From assembly GCA_038522635.1 (NCBI GenBank), contig JBCBJZ010000023.1:1-31329 (forward strand): a stretch of DNA of 31,329 nt. The letters run 5' to 3'. Numbering within the stretch: the stretch's first letter is position 1; the number at the start of each line of letters is the position of its first letter. Origin of the DNA: JBCBJZ01 sp038522635 (lineage in GTDB: Bacteria > Pseudomonadota > Alphaproteobacteria > Rhizobiales > Hyphomicrobiaceae). This document shows, piece by piece, positions 8,361 to 16,696 of the stretch. A model generated the notes under the pieces. The model worked only from the letters and a program-made list of their open reading frames with translations, made no database searches and was not told where the DNA came from. Both the position numbers and the translations under genes were made by a program.

Positions 8361-8461
8361 ACGGTTCATCCGCTTCAGGTGGAATCGCCTGAGGCGAAGG
8401 ATGAACGGCAGAACAAGGCTTAGATATCGGTTCGCTTCAAGCTGAGGCGAACCGGCTCTAG
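8361..8461. repeat. Two-hairpin palindromic intergenic element, copy 4
   Basis: A full copy in the same orientation as copy 3, about 115 bases away. Hairpin 1 (8364-8407) has GTTCATC/GATGAAC outer arms and a slightly imperfect inner stem (TCAGGTGGAATCGCCTGA). Hairpin 2 has TCGGTTCGCTTCA paired with TGAGGCGAACCGG. The right end reads CTCTAG. Confidence 0.85.
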
Positions 8462-8707
8462 CGCGCGTGCCGGCCCCGTACGCGCCAACCTGCGCGCGCG
8501 GAGGCTTGAGCGGCGCTCACCGGCGTGAAACGTCTCAGAACGGCACGCGCCTTCGTAACCCGTTGAGGGCGCGCACAAGAGTCGAAGCCTCAACCCTTGC
8601 GAGGCGGTGCTTCGGCCGGCATGTTCCGGTGCGAGGCGGGCGGTCGCGTCGTTGCGCCGCTCCAACGCAGAACGCCGACCCGACTCTCAAAATGGGAAAC
8701 GGAACCG

Positions 8708-8965
8708 ATGACCGGCATCAAAACCGTGCTCTTCGCGATGTACGCGGTAACGAATGTGCTGGGGCCAGCCGGCCGCGCGATCGATGGGGCCAGCGCGCCC
8801 TACGTCGTGTTCTTTCTGGCGGTGGCCGGAGGGCTGGCACTCGCCTTGTTGCATGACGCGGTGACCACCCAGGTGCGCGAGCGGATGGCGCGGGCGCGCC
8901 AGAGGGCTGCTCGTACGCGCCCCTTGTCGGCGACCTTCACAGGCCCGACCGCGCGCCGCATGTGA
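8708..8965 (+). CDS. Small predicted membrane protein, unknown function
   Basis: An 85-residue ORF of no family I recognise. Two hydrophobic stretches are visible: roughly residues 5-22 (KTVLFAMYAVTNVLG) and 27-46 (APYVVFFLAVAGGLALALL). A basic C-terminal tail follows (RERMARARQRAARTR), which by the positive-inside rule would face the cytoplasm. The start is ATG at 8708 after GGAAACGGAACCG, a loose ribosome-binding site. It is the only plus-strand gene between pobA and mmsA and interrupts what is otherwise a minus-strand block from the ligase pseudogene to the Liv operon. The gene is plausible rather than certain. Confidence 0.4.
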   Translation: MTGIKTVLFAMYAVTNVLGPAGRAIDGASAPYVVFFLAVAGGLALALLHDAVTTQVRERMARARQRAARTRPLSATFTGPTARRM

Positions 8966-9111
8966 GCGAGCGGCAACCGCCCAGACCACTTGGGTGCTCA
9001 TGGTCATAGCCATCGTTCGCCGCCACTTGACCGCGCCCGATCGCCACTAAGCCCGCCCCTCATCAAGCCCGATCGCAAAAGCCAAGACCGCCGACGCCGG
9101 CTAACCCGGGA

Positions 9112-9966
9112 TCATACCCAGCGCTTGCGGCGCTTGTAGTGCTTCACGTCGCGGAACGAGCGTCGGTCGCCGCCTGAAACGCCCAGGTAGAACTCCTTCA
9201 CATCGTCGTTCTCGCGCAGCGCCGCACCCTCGCCATCGAGCACCACGCGCCCGTTCTCCAGGATGTAGCCGTAGGTCGCGTATTTGAGCGCGATGTTGGT
9301 GTTCTGCTCGGCCAGCAGGAAGCTCACCCCCTCCTTGTCGTTGAGGCGCTTCACGATCTCGAAAATCTCTTCGACGAGCTGCGGCGCGAGCCCCATCGAC
9401 GGCTCATCGAGCAGGATGGTCGTGGGCCGCGCCATCAGCGCCCGCCCGATCGCGCACATTTGCTGCTCGCCGCCCGAGGTGTAGCCCGCGAGCGAACCGG
9501 AACGCTCCTTTAGCCGCGGGAAATACGTGTAGACCATGTCGAGGTCGGCCTTGATCGCGCCGCGCCCGTCACGCCGCGTGAACGCCCCCGTCATCAGGTT
9601 TTCTTCCACCGTTAGGTGTTCGAAGCAGTGCCGCCCCTCCATCACCTGGATGCAGCCGCGCCGCACCAGCGCGTTCGGGCTCAACTGGTCAATGCGCTCG
9701 CCGCGAAAGTGGATCGACCCCTTTGAAACCTCGCCGCGCTCTGCCCGCAGCAGGTTTGAGATCGCTTTCAACGTGGTGGTCTTCCCCGCACCGTTGGCGC
9801 CCAGGATCGCAACGATGCCGCCTTCGGGCACCTCCAGCGAAACGCCCTTCAGGACCAGGATCACGTGGTCGTAGATGACCTCGATGTTGTTGACCGCGAT
9901 GACCGGCTGAGCGGCGGCCTTCGTCGTCGTGGGCGAAGTCGAGGTCGGTGTCGTGGTCTCGGCCAT
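9112..9966 (-). CDS. LivF-type ABC transporter ATPase
   Basis: A 284-residue ATPase of the branched-chain amino acid (HAAT) transporter family. Walker A is GANGAGKT (56-63), the signature SGGEQQM is at 164-170, and Walker B is ILLDEP (184-189), followed by AEQNTNIALKYA, typical of LivF. It is longer than usual LivF (about 235). The first 20 residues are Thr/Ser/Ala/Pro-rich, and the C-terminus adds a basic tail ending HYKRRKRWV, a tail I associate with ligase-linked Liv-type operons rather than true leucine transporters. It energises import together with LivG on the cytoplasmic face of the LivH/LivM channel. It is the last intact gene of the operon, 135 bases after the binding-protein gene, a gap holding two hairpins. 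The start is ATG at 9964-9966. Confidence 0.94.
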   Translation of the reverse strand: MAETTTPTSTSPTTTKAAAQPVIAVNNIEVIYDHVILVLKGVSLEVPEGGIVAILGANGAGKTTTLKAISNLLRAERGEVSKGSIHFRGERIDQLSPNALVRRGCIQVMEGRHCFEHLTVEENLMTGAFTRRDGRGAIKADLDMVYTYFPRLKERSGSLAGYTSGGEQQMCAIGRALMARPTTILLDEPSMGLAPQLVEEIFEIVKRLNDKEGVSFLLAEQNTNIALKYATYGYILENGRVVLDGEGAALRENDDVKEFYLGVSGGDRRSFRDVKHYKRRKRWV

Positions 9967-10013
9967 GGGGCGTTATCCTCGTGGCGAAGGCTTCAGCGAT
10001 GGTGAGGGAGCTC

Positions 10014-10080
10014 GTGACGGCGACGGCTAATCACCGTCATAGAGGCGGTGCCGGCGTCACGCCTTGACGCGCGCCGGCAC
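10014..10080 (-). promoter_or_regulatory. Intercistronic stem-loops downstream of the binding-protein gene
   Basis: Two inverted repeats lie in the 135-base gap between the binding protein and LivF genes. The stronger (10048-10080) pairs GTGCCGGCG...TCA with its complement around a short loop, with a 4-base bulge. The weaker (10014-10039) pairs TGACGG with CCGTCA. There is no U-tract, so simple termination is unlikely. As in other binding-protein operons, such a hairpin could stabilise the upstream mRNA and raise binding-protein output over the ATPase. That role is inferred. Confidence 0.5.
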
Positions 10081-10101
10081 CCGTTTCATGAGCACAGAGG
10101 C

Positions 10102-11412
10102 TTATGAGCACTTCTGCGTCTGCCAACCTTTTTTGTCAGCGACGTACTTCTCGGCTGCCTCTTCGAGCAGGCCGCGAACCTTGTCCTTCATCGGCGTCAG
10201 CCACTCGGACACTTTGTTCCACTTTTTGCCGTCCCACTGTTGGACGAACATCGGGTGGGCACCGGAGTGGTCCGAGCAGGTGATCTTGATCGGGTTGGTG
10301 AAGCCCTCGAAGCCAAGCTCCTTCAGGCGCTCTGGTGTCACGTTCAGCGCTTCCATGCCTTTGCGCATGTCTTCGCCGTTGATCAGCTTCTTGCCCGTGA
10401 TCTTCTGCGCGGTGCGGATCGCTTCGGCGACCAGCGCTGCGTTCAGAACGCCGCGGTTGTAGAGCACTTCACCGACTTCAGCTTCGCTCTTGACCTGGCT
10501 CTTACCCTTGCGGACGACGAATTTCAGGATGTCCTGGATCGCGCCGAAGTTCTGGCCAGCGCCATGGAAGTTCATCGATTTGTAGCCCTTGGCGGCAGCA
10601 CCGGCAGGACGCACATCGCCCTCAGAGCCCGACCACCAAACGCCGATGAATTTTTCCATCGGGAAGCGGATTTTCGCAGCCGCCTTGATCGCGGTCGGGT
10701 TCATCGCACCCCAACCCCACATCACCATGTAGTCGGGACGGTTCTTGCGGACCTGCAGCCAGTGCGATGACTGGTTCTGCATCTCTTTGACGCCCACAGG
10801 GATCTTGATCAGCGTGAAGCCCATTTCGGCGGCAAGCTTCTCATACAGCGGGATCGGCTCGCGGCCGTAACCGACGTCAAGGTAGATGAAGCCGATCTTC
10901 TTGCCTTTGAGGTTCCCCTTCTCTTGCGCCTGGATGTATTTGATCACAGCCGACGCTTGACCCCAGTAGGTCGCGGGCGCGTTGAAGATCCACGGGAACT
11001 TCTCGCCAACCGCAGCGGCCGACAGACCATAGCCCATCGAAAGCACTGGGATCTTGTCCACGGCAGCCTTCGGGATCAGCTGCAGCGTGATGCCGGTCGA
11101 ATAGGGATTGTAAATCAGCGCGCCTTTGCCCTTGGTCTTCTCGTAGCACTCCACGCCGCGCTGCGCTTTGTAGCCAGTCTCGCACTCTTCGACTTTGATC
11201 TTGACGCCACCGATGCCGCCATCGCGTTCGTTGAGCATCGTGTAGTAGTCGTGCTGGCCGTTGGCCTGCGGGATGCCCGAGCCGGCGAAGGCGCCGGTGC
11301 GGTAGGTCAGAAGCGGAACGAAGAGCTCCTCAGCCTTCGCTTGTTCGACCGTGTAGGTGGTGGCCAGCATGGCGCCCGCCGCCAGACCTAGAACCCATTT
11401 GGTTGTTGTCAT
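10102..11412 (-). CDS. Periplasmic substrate-binding protein of Liv-type ABC transporter
   Basis: A 436-residue type I periplasmic binding protein. The signal peptide has a basic start (MTTTK), a hydrophobic core and cleavage after AKA (residue 27). The mature protein shows the Leu/Ile/Val-binding fold, with GSGIPQANGQHDYYTMLNER early and KKIGFIYLDVGYGRE midway. Mature cysteines at about 77, 89, 379 and 435 could form two disulfides in the periplasm. It captures the substrate for LivH/LivM; the neighbouring CoA ligase suggests an organic or aromatic acid rather than leucine, but the ligand is not readable from sequence. A strong Shine-Dalgarno GGAGGA (11422-11427) precedes the ATG by about 9 bases. 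It lies 299 bases after livM, enough for its own promoter. Confidence 0.95.
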   Translation of the reverse strand: MTTTKWVLGLAAGAMLATTYTVEQAKAEELFVPLLTYRTGAFAGSGIPQANGQHDYYTMLNERDGGIGGVKIKVEECETGYKAQRGVECYEKTKGKGALIYNPYSTGITLQLIPKAAVDKIPVLSMGYGLSAAAVGEKFPWIFNAPATYWGQASAVIKYIQAQEKGNLKGKKIGFIYLDVGYGREPIPLYEKLAAEMGFTLIKIPVGVKEMQNQSSHWLQVRKNRPDYMVMWGWGAMNPTAIKAAAKIRFPMEKFIGVWWSGSEGDVRPAGAAAKGYKSMNFHGAGQNFGAIQDILKFVVRKGKSQVKSEAEVGEVLYNRGVLNAALVAEAIRTAQKITGKKLINGEDMRKGMEALNVTPERLKELGFEGFTNPIKITCSDHSGAHPMFVQQWDGKKWNKVSEWLTPMKDKVRGLLEEAAEKYVADKKGWQTQKCS

Positions 11413-11711
11413 GCGTTGGTTTCCTCCGCTTGTTGACGCTTTCGGGCTTGGTGCCCTTCGAGCGTGTCACGGCCCCTGGGGAACCGCGTTAGATGGGCCG
11501 TGGACGTTGCGTGTCGCCGCGTCCGCAGCCGGGTCGTCATGTTGATGAGCACAACTTGGGTGATCGCGTGTCACCGTCCTGCTCACCTTGCTGCTCAGGC
11601 TAACCCAAGTGCTTTGCCGCTGTCATGTGCAGTGGATCGTTGGCATGGGTAGCGCATCATCGGCCTCGCCGGTGCGCCGCGCTTTTACGGGCCGCACTAA
11701 TACGGGCCGCA
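11413..11711. promoter_or_regulatory. Gap upstream of the binding-protein gene
   Basis: This 299-base stretch separates LivM from the binding-protein gene, far more than the 12-base gaps elsewhere in the operon. It contains the binding protein's Shine-Dalgarno (GGAGGA at 11422-11427) and, at its far end, a 15-bp tandem duplication around the livM stop. A second promoter for the binding protein is likely from spacing alone. I see no confident -35/-10 pair. Confidence 0.35.
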
Positions 11712-11721
11712 CTAATACGGG
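11686..11721. repeat. 15-bp tandem duplication across the livM stop codon
   Basis: TACGGGCCGCACTAA occurs twice head to tail (11686-11700, 11701-11715) and is followed by TACGGG. On the minus strand each unit contains the Pro-Tyr-stop text that ends livM, so the terminal codons and stop are duplicated downstream of the true end. It looks like a recent slippage duplication with no effect on the protein. Confidence 0.9.
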
Positions 11722-12791
11722 AAAGGCCAGAGCCGCAGCTTCTCCTTGGTTAGCTGCCACAGGCGCGCAAGGCCACCGGGCTCTACGATCAGGAAGAAGA
11801 TGATCAGCGCGCCCACGATCATGAAGCGCCAATGCTCCACCGCTGCCGCTTGCACCTCGATGCCAAACATGGCGGGCACATCGGCGATCAGGATGGGCGT
11901 GACGACGATGAAGGCTGCGCCCAGGAACGAGCCGATAAGGCTGCCAAGACCGCCGATGATGATCATGAACAACACCGGGAAGGACGCGTTCAAGATGTCG
12001 AACGATTCAACCTCGGCTGCGCCCAACGACAAGAACACCAGCATGGCCCCGGCGACGCCGCAGTAAAACGACGAGATCGCGAACGCCATTAGCTTGGTCG
12101 GCAGCAGGCGGATGCCGATCAGTTCTGCGGCGATGTCCATGTCGCGGATCGCCATCCACTGGCGCCCGTAACGACCGCGCACGAGGTTCGACGCGAACCA
12201 CGTCATCACCGCCACGATCGTGAGCACCACCAGATATTGGAACCATGGTGCCCCGTAAGGCTCCGTCAGGGGCATGCCAAAGAGGGAGCGGTTCACGCCG
12301 TCGATCGCGCCGGAGTCGTTGTAGTTGTAAAGCCAGGCGATGCGGCCGAACGCCCACTCCAGGAAGAACTGCGACGCGAGCGTGGCGACGGCCAGATAGA
12401 AGCCCTTGATGCGCAAGCTCGGCAAGCCGAAAAAGATCCCTACGGCGGCTGAGAAGAAGCCCGACACCATGATCCAGATGACGATGTTCACGTCTGGATA
12501 GATCGAGGTCAGCTTGTAGCAGGCGTAGGCGCCCACGCCCATGAAGCCCCCGGTGCCGAGCGACAGCAGCCCCGCGTAGCCCGTCAGGAGGTTCAGCCCG
12601 ATCGCCGCCAGCGCGAAGATCAACGTTGGGATTAGGATCGTGTTGAGCCAGTAATCGTTCGCGGTGAACGGCACGATCAGATACATGACCGCCAACATCA
12701 GCAGGATGCCGATGCGGTCCTGGCGGATCGGGAACACCGCCTGGTCATCGCGGTAGTTGGTTTTGAACTGTCCGGCTTCGCGGTACAACAT
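11712..12791 (-). CDS. LivM-type ABC transporter permease
   Basis: A 359-residue inner-membrane permease with about nine to ten hydrophobic segments. The LivM signature GLNLLTGYAGLLSLG appears near residue 66, followed by PSLRIKGFYLAVATLA. A cytoplasmic coupling segment AIRDMDIAAELIGI lies near 216, where the ATPases dock. It forms the translocation channel with LivH. The 30-residue polar N-terminal extension (LYREAGQFKTNYRDDQ) is longer than in the E. coli core domain but seems common in this transporter subtype. The start is ATG at 12789-12791, 12 bases downstream of the livH stop, so the two are cotranscribed. The last codons lie within a 15-bp tandem repeat. Confidence 0.94.
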   Translation of the reverse strand: MLYREAGQFKTNYRDDQAVFPIRQDRIGILLMLAVMYLIVPFTANDYWLNTILIPTLIFALAAIGLNLLTGYAGLLSLGTGGFMGVGAYACYKLTSIYPDVNIVIWIMVSGFFSAAVGIFFGLPSLRIKGFYLAVATLASQFFLEWAFGRIAWLYNYNDSGAIDGVNRSLFGMPLTEPYGAPWFQYLVVLTIVAVMTWFASNLVRGRYGRQWMAIRDMDIAAELIGIRLLPTKLMAFAISSFYCGVAGAMLVFLSLGAAEVESFDILNASFPVLFMIIIGGLGSLIGSFLGAAFIVVTPILIADVPAMFGIEVQAAAVEHWRFMIVGALIIFFLIVEPGGLARLWQLTKEKLRLWPFPY

Positions 12792-12803
12792 GCGCGTGTG
12801 GCC

Positions 12804-13790
12804 CTAAATGCGTTCGATGATCTTGTCGCCAAAGAGCCCCTGCGGCCGGAACCACAGGAAAATCAGCGCGATGAAGTAAGGGACCCAGCTCTCGATCGAA
12901 CCGCCGACGAGCGGACCCCAGTAGAACTCGGCAAGTTTTTCAGACACCCCGATGATCAGTCCGCCGATGATGGCGCCGGGGATCGACGTGAAGCCGCCGA
13001 GGATCAGCACCGGAAGCGCTTTGAGCGCGACGATCTCCAGCGCAAACGAGACGTCCGAGCGCGCGCCCCACATGATGCCGGTGACCAACGCCACGATGCC
13101 GGCGGCGAACCACACGATCACCCAAATCTGCTGCAGCGTGATGCCGACCGATTGTGCAGCCTGGTGGTCATCCGCCACCGCCCGCAGCGCCCGGCCAATG
13201 CGCGTCTTGTTGAAGAACAGCGCAAGGGCGATCACCATCAACGTCGCGATGATGACGGCTGCGATGTCGAGCTTTTGAAGCGACACGAAGCCACCCAAAA
13301 TCTCAAAATCGTAAGCGCCGCTCGGCAGACCGATCTGCGCTGTGATCATCTGCTTGGGTTCACCGCCGAATACGGTTTCACCAAGGCCGATGAGGAAGGA
13401 GTTCAACCCGATCGTCGCCATGAACAAGATGATGTCAGGCTGGTTCACGAGCGGTCTGAGCACGATGCGCTCAACCGTGACGGCGAGTAAAAACATGATC
13501 GCGATGCAGCTCAGCATCGCAATCGTCGCATTCGCCCATACCGGCAGGCCGAGCCCACTGTTGTCGAGCAGCGCGTAGATTCCCACCAGCGACAACGCCG
13601 CGAACACCACCATGATGCCTTGGGCGAAGTTGAAGATGCCCGACGCCTTGAAGATCAGCACGAAGCCGAGGGCGATCAGGGCGTAGAGAATGCCGGCGAC
13701 GAGCCCATCCCAGGTGGTCTGGATGAGAAGATCGGGCTGGTTGACCATCTGCACGAACGGGTCGGCGAAGATCTTGTAAAGCAGGTCCAT
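12804..13790 (-). CDS. LivH-type ABC transporter permease
   Basis: A 328-residue inner-membrane permease with about eight hydrophobic helices. LivH family marks are GLVAGILYALIALGFVLIFK followed by ASGIFNFAQG near residues 29-58, and the coupling loop RALRAVADDHQAAQSVGI near 195, then LGGFTSIPGAIIGG. It pairs with LivM to form the transport channel. It starts at ATG 13788-13790, 12 bases after livG, and its stop is 12 bases before livM. That tight spacing with the same strand marks one transcription unit from the acyl-CoA ligase through LivM. Confidence 0.94.
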   Translation of the reverse strand: MDLLYKIFADPFVQMVNQPDLLIQTTWDGLVAGILYALIALGFVLIFKASGIFNFAQGIMVVFAALSLVGIYALLDNSGLGLPVWANATIAMLSCIAIMFLLAVTVERIVLRPLVNQPDIILFMATIGLNSFLIGLGETVFGGEPKQMITAQIGLPSGAYDFEILGGFVSLQKLDIAAVIIATLMVIALALFFNKTRIGRALRAVADDHQAAQSVGITLQQIWVIVWFAAGIVALVTGIMWGARSDVSFALEIVALKALPVLILGGFTSIPGAIIGGLIIGVSEKLAEFYWGPLVGGSIESWVPYFIALIFLWFRPQGLFGDKIIERI

Positions 13791-13802
13791 GAACGCAAAG
13801 CC

Positions 13803-14615
13803 CTAGTGCGAGACGCCGAGGTAGGCATCGATAACGGTCTGATCAGCGCGCACCTTATCCGGCGTGCCATCGGCGATCTTCTCGCCGTGATCGAGCACCA
13901 CAACGCGGTCCGAAAGGTCCATCACCACGCCCATGTCGTGTTCGATCAGGGCGATGGTGGTGCCGAACGCATCATTCGTGGTGAGAATGAAGCGCGACAT
14001 GTCCTCTTTTTCTTCGAGGTTCATCCCCGCCATCGGCTCATCGAGCAGCAACAGATCCGGCTGCATGGCCAGCGCGCGACCAAGCTCCACCCGCTTTTGC
14101 AGGCCGTAGGGCAACTTGCCCACCGGCGTTTTGCGGATCGCCTGGATCTCGAGAAAGTCGATGATCTGTTCGACGAATTCGCGGTGACGCAATTCTTCAT
14201 TCTCGGCCGGGCCAACCCGAAGGAGCTGCCACAGGAGCCCGCGGTTCATCTTCAGCGTACGCCCCGCCATGATGTTGTCGAGCGTGGTCATCCCGTGGAA
14301 CAGCGCCACATTCTGGAAGGTGCGCGAGATGCCTTGGGTCGCGGCGAGGTAGGGGCGCATGTCGGCGCGCTCCTGGCCCTTGAACGTGATCGTCCCTTCT
14401 TGCGGGTGATAGAAGCCGTTGATGACGTTGAGCATCGACGTCTTACCGGCGCCGTTCGGGCCGATGATCGCGCGGATTTCACCCTTGCGCACATCGAAGC
14501 TGACATCGTTGATCGCGCGCACGCCGCCGAAGCGCAGCGTCACGTTGCGAATGTCCAGCATCACCTCATCGGAGACCGTGCGGCCTGGCTGCTGGGCGTC
14601 GGCACCATCCTTCAT
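13803..14615 (-). CDS. LivG-type ABC transporter ATPase
   Basis: A 270-residue ATPase. Walker A is GPNGAGKT (52-59), Walker B is LLLLDEP (188-194), and IEHDMGVVMDLSDRVVVLDHG is the H-loop region typical of LivG. The signature is LPYGLQKRVELGRAL instead of LSGGQ; LivG proteins generally have a YG form here, so this is not a defect. It powers import jointly with LivF. Its ATG (14613-14615) overlaps the stop of the upstream acyl-CoA ligase by four bases, so translation of ligase and ATPase is probably coupled. That overlap is the best evidence that uptake and CoA activation belong to one pathway. Confidence 0.95.
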   Translation of the reverse strand: MKDGADAQQPGRTVSDEVMLDIRNVTLRFGGVRAINDVSFDVRKGEIRAIIGPNGAGKTSMLNVINGFYHPQEGTITFKGQERADMRPYLAATQGISRTFQNVALFHGMTTLDNIMAGRTLKMNRGLLWQLLRVGPAENEELRHREFVEQIIDFLEIQAIRKTPVGKLPYGLQKRVELGRALAMQPDLLLLDEPMAGMNLEEKEDMSRFILTTNDAFGTTIALIEHDMGVVMDLSDRVVVLDHGEKIADGTPDKVRADQTVIDAYLGVSH

Positions 14616-16696
14616 TCGGCGGCCTCCCGGTGCACGGCGGCATCGCCGTAGGTCTTCGTATCGACGATCTTCACGTCGCCCTCGATACGGCCCGTGCGAC
14701 CATCTTCGTAGGTCACCTCGGTCACGATCTGGCAGCGCGTCGAGCCGTCGTAGAGTGCCTTGATGAGCGGCGCATAGCGATCGGCAATGAACGAACGACG
14801 CACTTTCTGCGTGCGTGTTAGCTCGCCATCATCGGCATCAAGTTCCTTGTGCAGGATCAAGAACCGGTGGAACTGGCTGCCCGCCATTCGCGGCTCTTTG
14901 GCGAGCGCCTGGTTGATCTCGTCGATGCGCTTTTCGATCATCGCGTAGACATCGGGATGGGCGGCCAATTCCTGGTAGCTGGCGTAGATGACATTGTTGC
15001 GCTCCGCCCAACTCGCGACCGAGGTCAAATCGATGTTGACCATCACGGTTGCGTAGTCGCGGCCATCGCCGAGCGCCACCGCCTCGCGGATTTCGGGGAA
15101 GAACTTGAGTTTGTTCTCGAGGTACTTCGGGGCGAACAACGCGCCGTCGGCGAGCTTGCCGACATCCTTGGCGCGGTCGATGATGCGCAGATGCCCATCC
15201 TCGTCGATGAAACCGGCATCGCCCGAACGCACCCACCCATCAGCCGTCTTGGTGTTCTGCGTGGCGTCCTCGTTCTTGTAGTACATCAAGAACACGCCAG
15301 GGCTCCTGAACAGCACCTCACCGTTGTCGTCGATCTTGATGTCGACCTCCGGTCCCGGCTTACCCACCGTTTCGGGATGCACTTCGCCGTCGGGTTGCAA
15401 CGTCACGTAAACGCTGGCTTCGGTCTGCCCGTAGAGCTGCTTCAAGTTGATGCCGAGCGAGCGGAAGAAGCTAAACAGCTCCGGGCCGATCGCCTCACCC
15501 GCGGTGTAAGCGACGCGAAGGCGCGTGAAACCCATCCGGTTGCGCAGCGGCCCATAGATCATGAGGTCGCCGATCTTGTGCATCACCCTGTCACCGAAGG
15601 GCACCGGCTGGCCATCGAGCAACTTCTCACCCGTGCGTTCCGCCACCTTCAGGAAATAGTGGAACAACCGGCGCTTGATCGCACCCGCATCCTCCATGCG
15701 CACCATGATGTTGGTGAGCATGATTTCGAACACGCGGGGCGGGGCGAAGAAGTAGGTTGGCGCGATCTCACGGCGGTCAGCGTCGATCGTCTCCGGGCTT
15801 TCAGGACAGGCGACACACATCCCAGCCGCGTACGACTGACCATATGAGAAGATGTGATCGCCGACCCAGGCCATCGGCAGGTAAGCGATCATGTCATCAT
15901 GTTCGGTGAACTTATCGAACGCGTTCCCGTTTTCAGACGAGCGCACAATGTTCCACTGCGTGAGCATCACGCCCTTCGGCGTGCCGGTGGTGCCTGATGT
16001 GTAGAGCATCACCGAGACATCGTCGGCTTGACCACGCCCGATTTGCGCATGCCAATTGGCTTCAGCGCTTGGGTCCTGGGCGACGAGATCGCGCCCGGCC
16101 GTCTGGAGTTTTTCAAAGCTGTGTAGCCGCGTCTGGTCGTACTTATCGAGCCCACGTTCATCGTCGTAGATGATGCCGCGCAGCGCTGGCAGGCGCTCGC
16201 TGATGGCGATCACCTTGTCGGCCTGCTCCTGGTTTTCGACGATCGCAAAGACGGCTTCGGCGTGCTCCAGCACATAGACCATCTCGTCGGCCACCGCGTC
16301 CTGGTACATGGGGACCGGGATCGCACCGATGCTTTGCGCAGCACAAAACGACCAGTAGAGCCGAGGGCGGTTGTCGCCGATGATGGCGACCGTCTCACCG
16401 CGCTTCAGACCGAGCGCTTGCAACCCGAGCGCGAGGTCACGGATTTCGTCGTGCATTTGCGACCAGGTCCAGGTCTGCCAAATGCCAAGGTCCTTTTCCC
16501 GCATCGCCGGCCGGTTTGCGAACGTCTTGGCGTTGCGCAGCAGCAGCTTGGGGACGGTATCATAGGAACTCCGCGCGCCAGCGGCTGCCGGCGCCGCGGC
16601 GGTGGGCGACGACGTTGCCACAGGGGTAACGGCGGGGGCTACAGGCGTCGCGGCGGCATGCGCGTCAGGCGCACCTCGATCGGTCACGGTCGTCAC
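14612..16696 (-). CDS. AMP-forming long-chain-type acyl-CoA ligase
   Basis: A 694-residue ANL-superfamily enzyme that activates a carboxylic acid to its CoA thioester using ATP. Key motifs are the P-loop YTSGTTGTPKG (232-242), YGQTEAS (422-428), SGDAGFID (491-498) and the hinge DRAKD (507-511). The overall layout resembles long-chain (FadD15/FAA-like) synthetases of 600-650 residues. About 45 extra N-terminal residues are Ala/Pro/Thr-rich and probably disordered. The start is GTG at 16694-16696 with GGGAGGA only three bases upstream; GTG at 16687 gives better spacing. It is the first gene of the Liv-type operon and overlaps livG. Its true substrate (fatty, dicarboxylic or aryl acid) cannot be read from the sequence. 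No membrane segment is evident. Confidence 0.94.
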   Translation of the reverse strand: MTTVTDRGAPDAHAAATPVAPAVTPVATSSPTAAAPAAAGARSSYDTVPKLLLRNAKTFANRPAMREKDLGIWQTWTWSQMHDEIRDLALGLQALGLKRGETVAIIGDNRPRLYWSFCAAQSIGAIPVPMYQDAVADEMVYVLEHAEAVFAIVENQEQADKVIAISERLPALRGIIYDDERGLDKYDQTRLHSFEKLQTAGRDLVAQDPSAEANWHAQIGRGQADDVSVMLYTSGTTGTPKGVMLTQWNIVRSSENGNAFDKFTEHDDMIAYLPMAWVGDHIFSYGQSYAAGMCVACPESPETIDADRREIAPTYFFAPPRVFEIMLTNIMVRMEDAGAIKRRLFHYFLKVAERTGEKLLDGQPVPFGDRVMHKIGDLMIYGPLRNRMGFTRLRVAYTAGEAIGPELFSFFRSLGINLKQLYGQTEASVYVTLQPDGEVHPETVGKPGPEVDIKIDDNGEVLFRSPGVFLMYYKNEDATQNTKTADGWVRSGDAGFIDEDGHLRIIDRAKDVGKLADGALFAPKYLENKLKFFPEIREAVALGDGRDYATVMVNIDLTSVASWAERNNVIYASYQELAAHPDVYAMIEKRIDEINQALAKEPRMAGSQFHRFLILHKELDADDGELTRTQKVRRSFIADRYAPLIKALYDGSTRCQIVTEVTYEDGRTGRIEGDVKIVDTKTYGDAAVHREAAE

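Larger units (their letters stand above)
8004..8707. other. Gene-poor region rich in palindromic elements
   Basis: These 704 bases carry no supportable gene. They hold one degenerate half-copy (8061-8125) and two full copies (8141-8246, 8364-8461) of the two-hairpin repeat, the densest cluster in the window. The stretch 8462-8690 shows nothing I can assign. Any promoter for the plus-strand ORF at 8708 must lie there, but no clear boxes are visible. Confidence 0.6.

Noticed and set aside
8061..8461. CRISPR array
   Set aside because: The repeats are about 100 bp, irregularly spaced, in mixed orientation across the window, and lack uniform spacers or cas genes.
8004..9111. Insertion sequence remnant
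   Set aside because: No transposase fragment is readable in any frame; only the palindromic elements are present.
14070..14115. Damaged ABC signature in LivG (LPYGLQ instead of LSGGQ)
   Set aside because: LivG proteins commonly have a YG form of this motif, so it is normal for the family.
13620..14651. 343-codon plus-strand ORF opposite livG and livH
   Set aside because: A shadow of two well-supported transporter genes.
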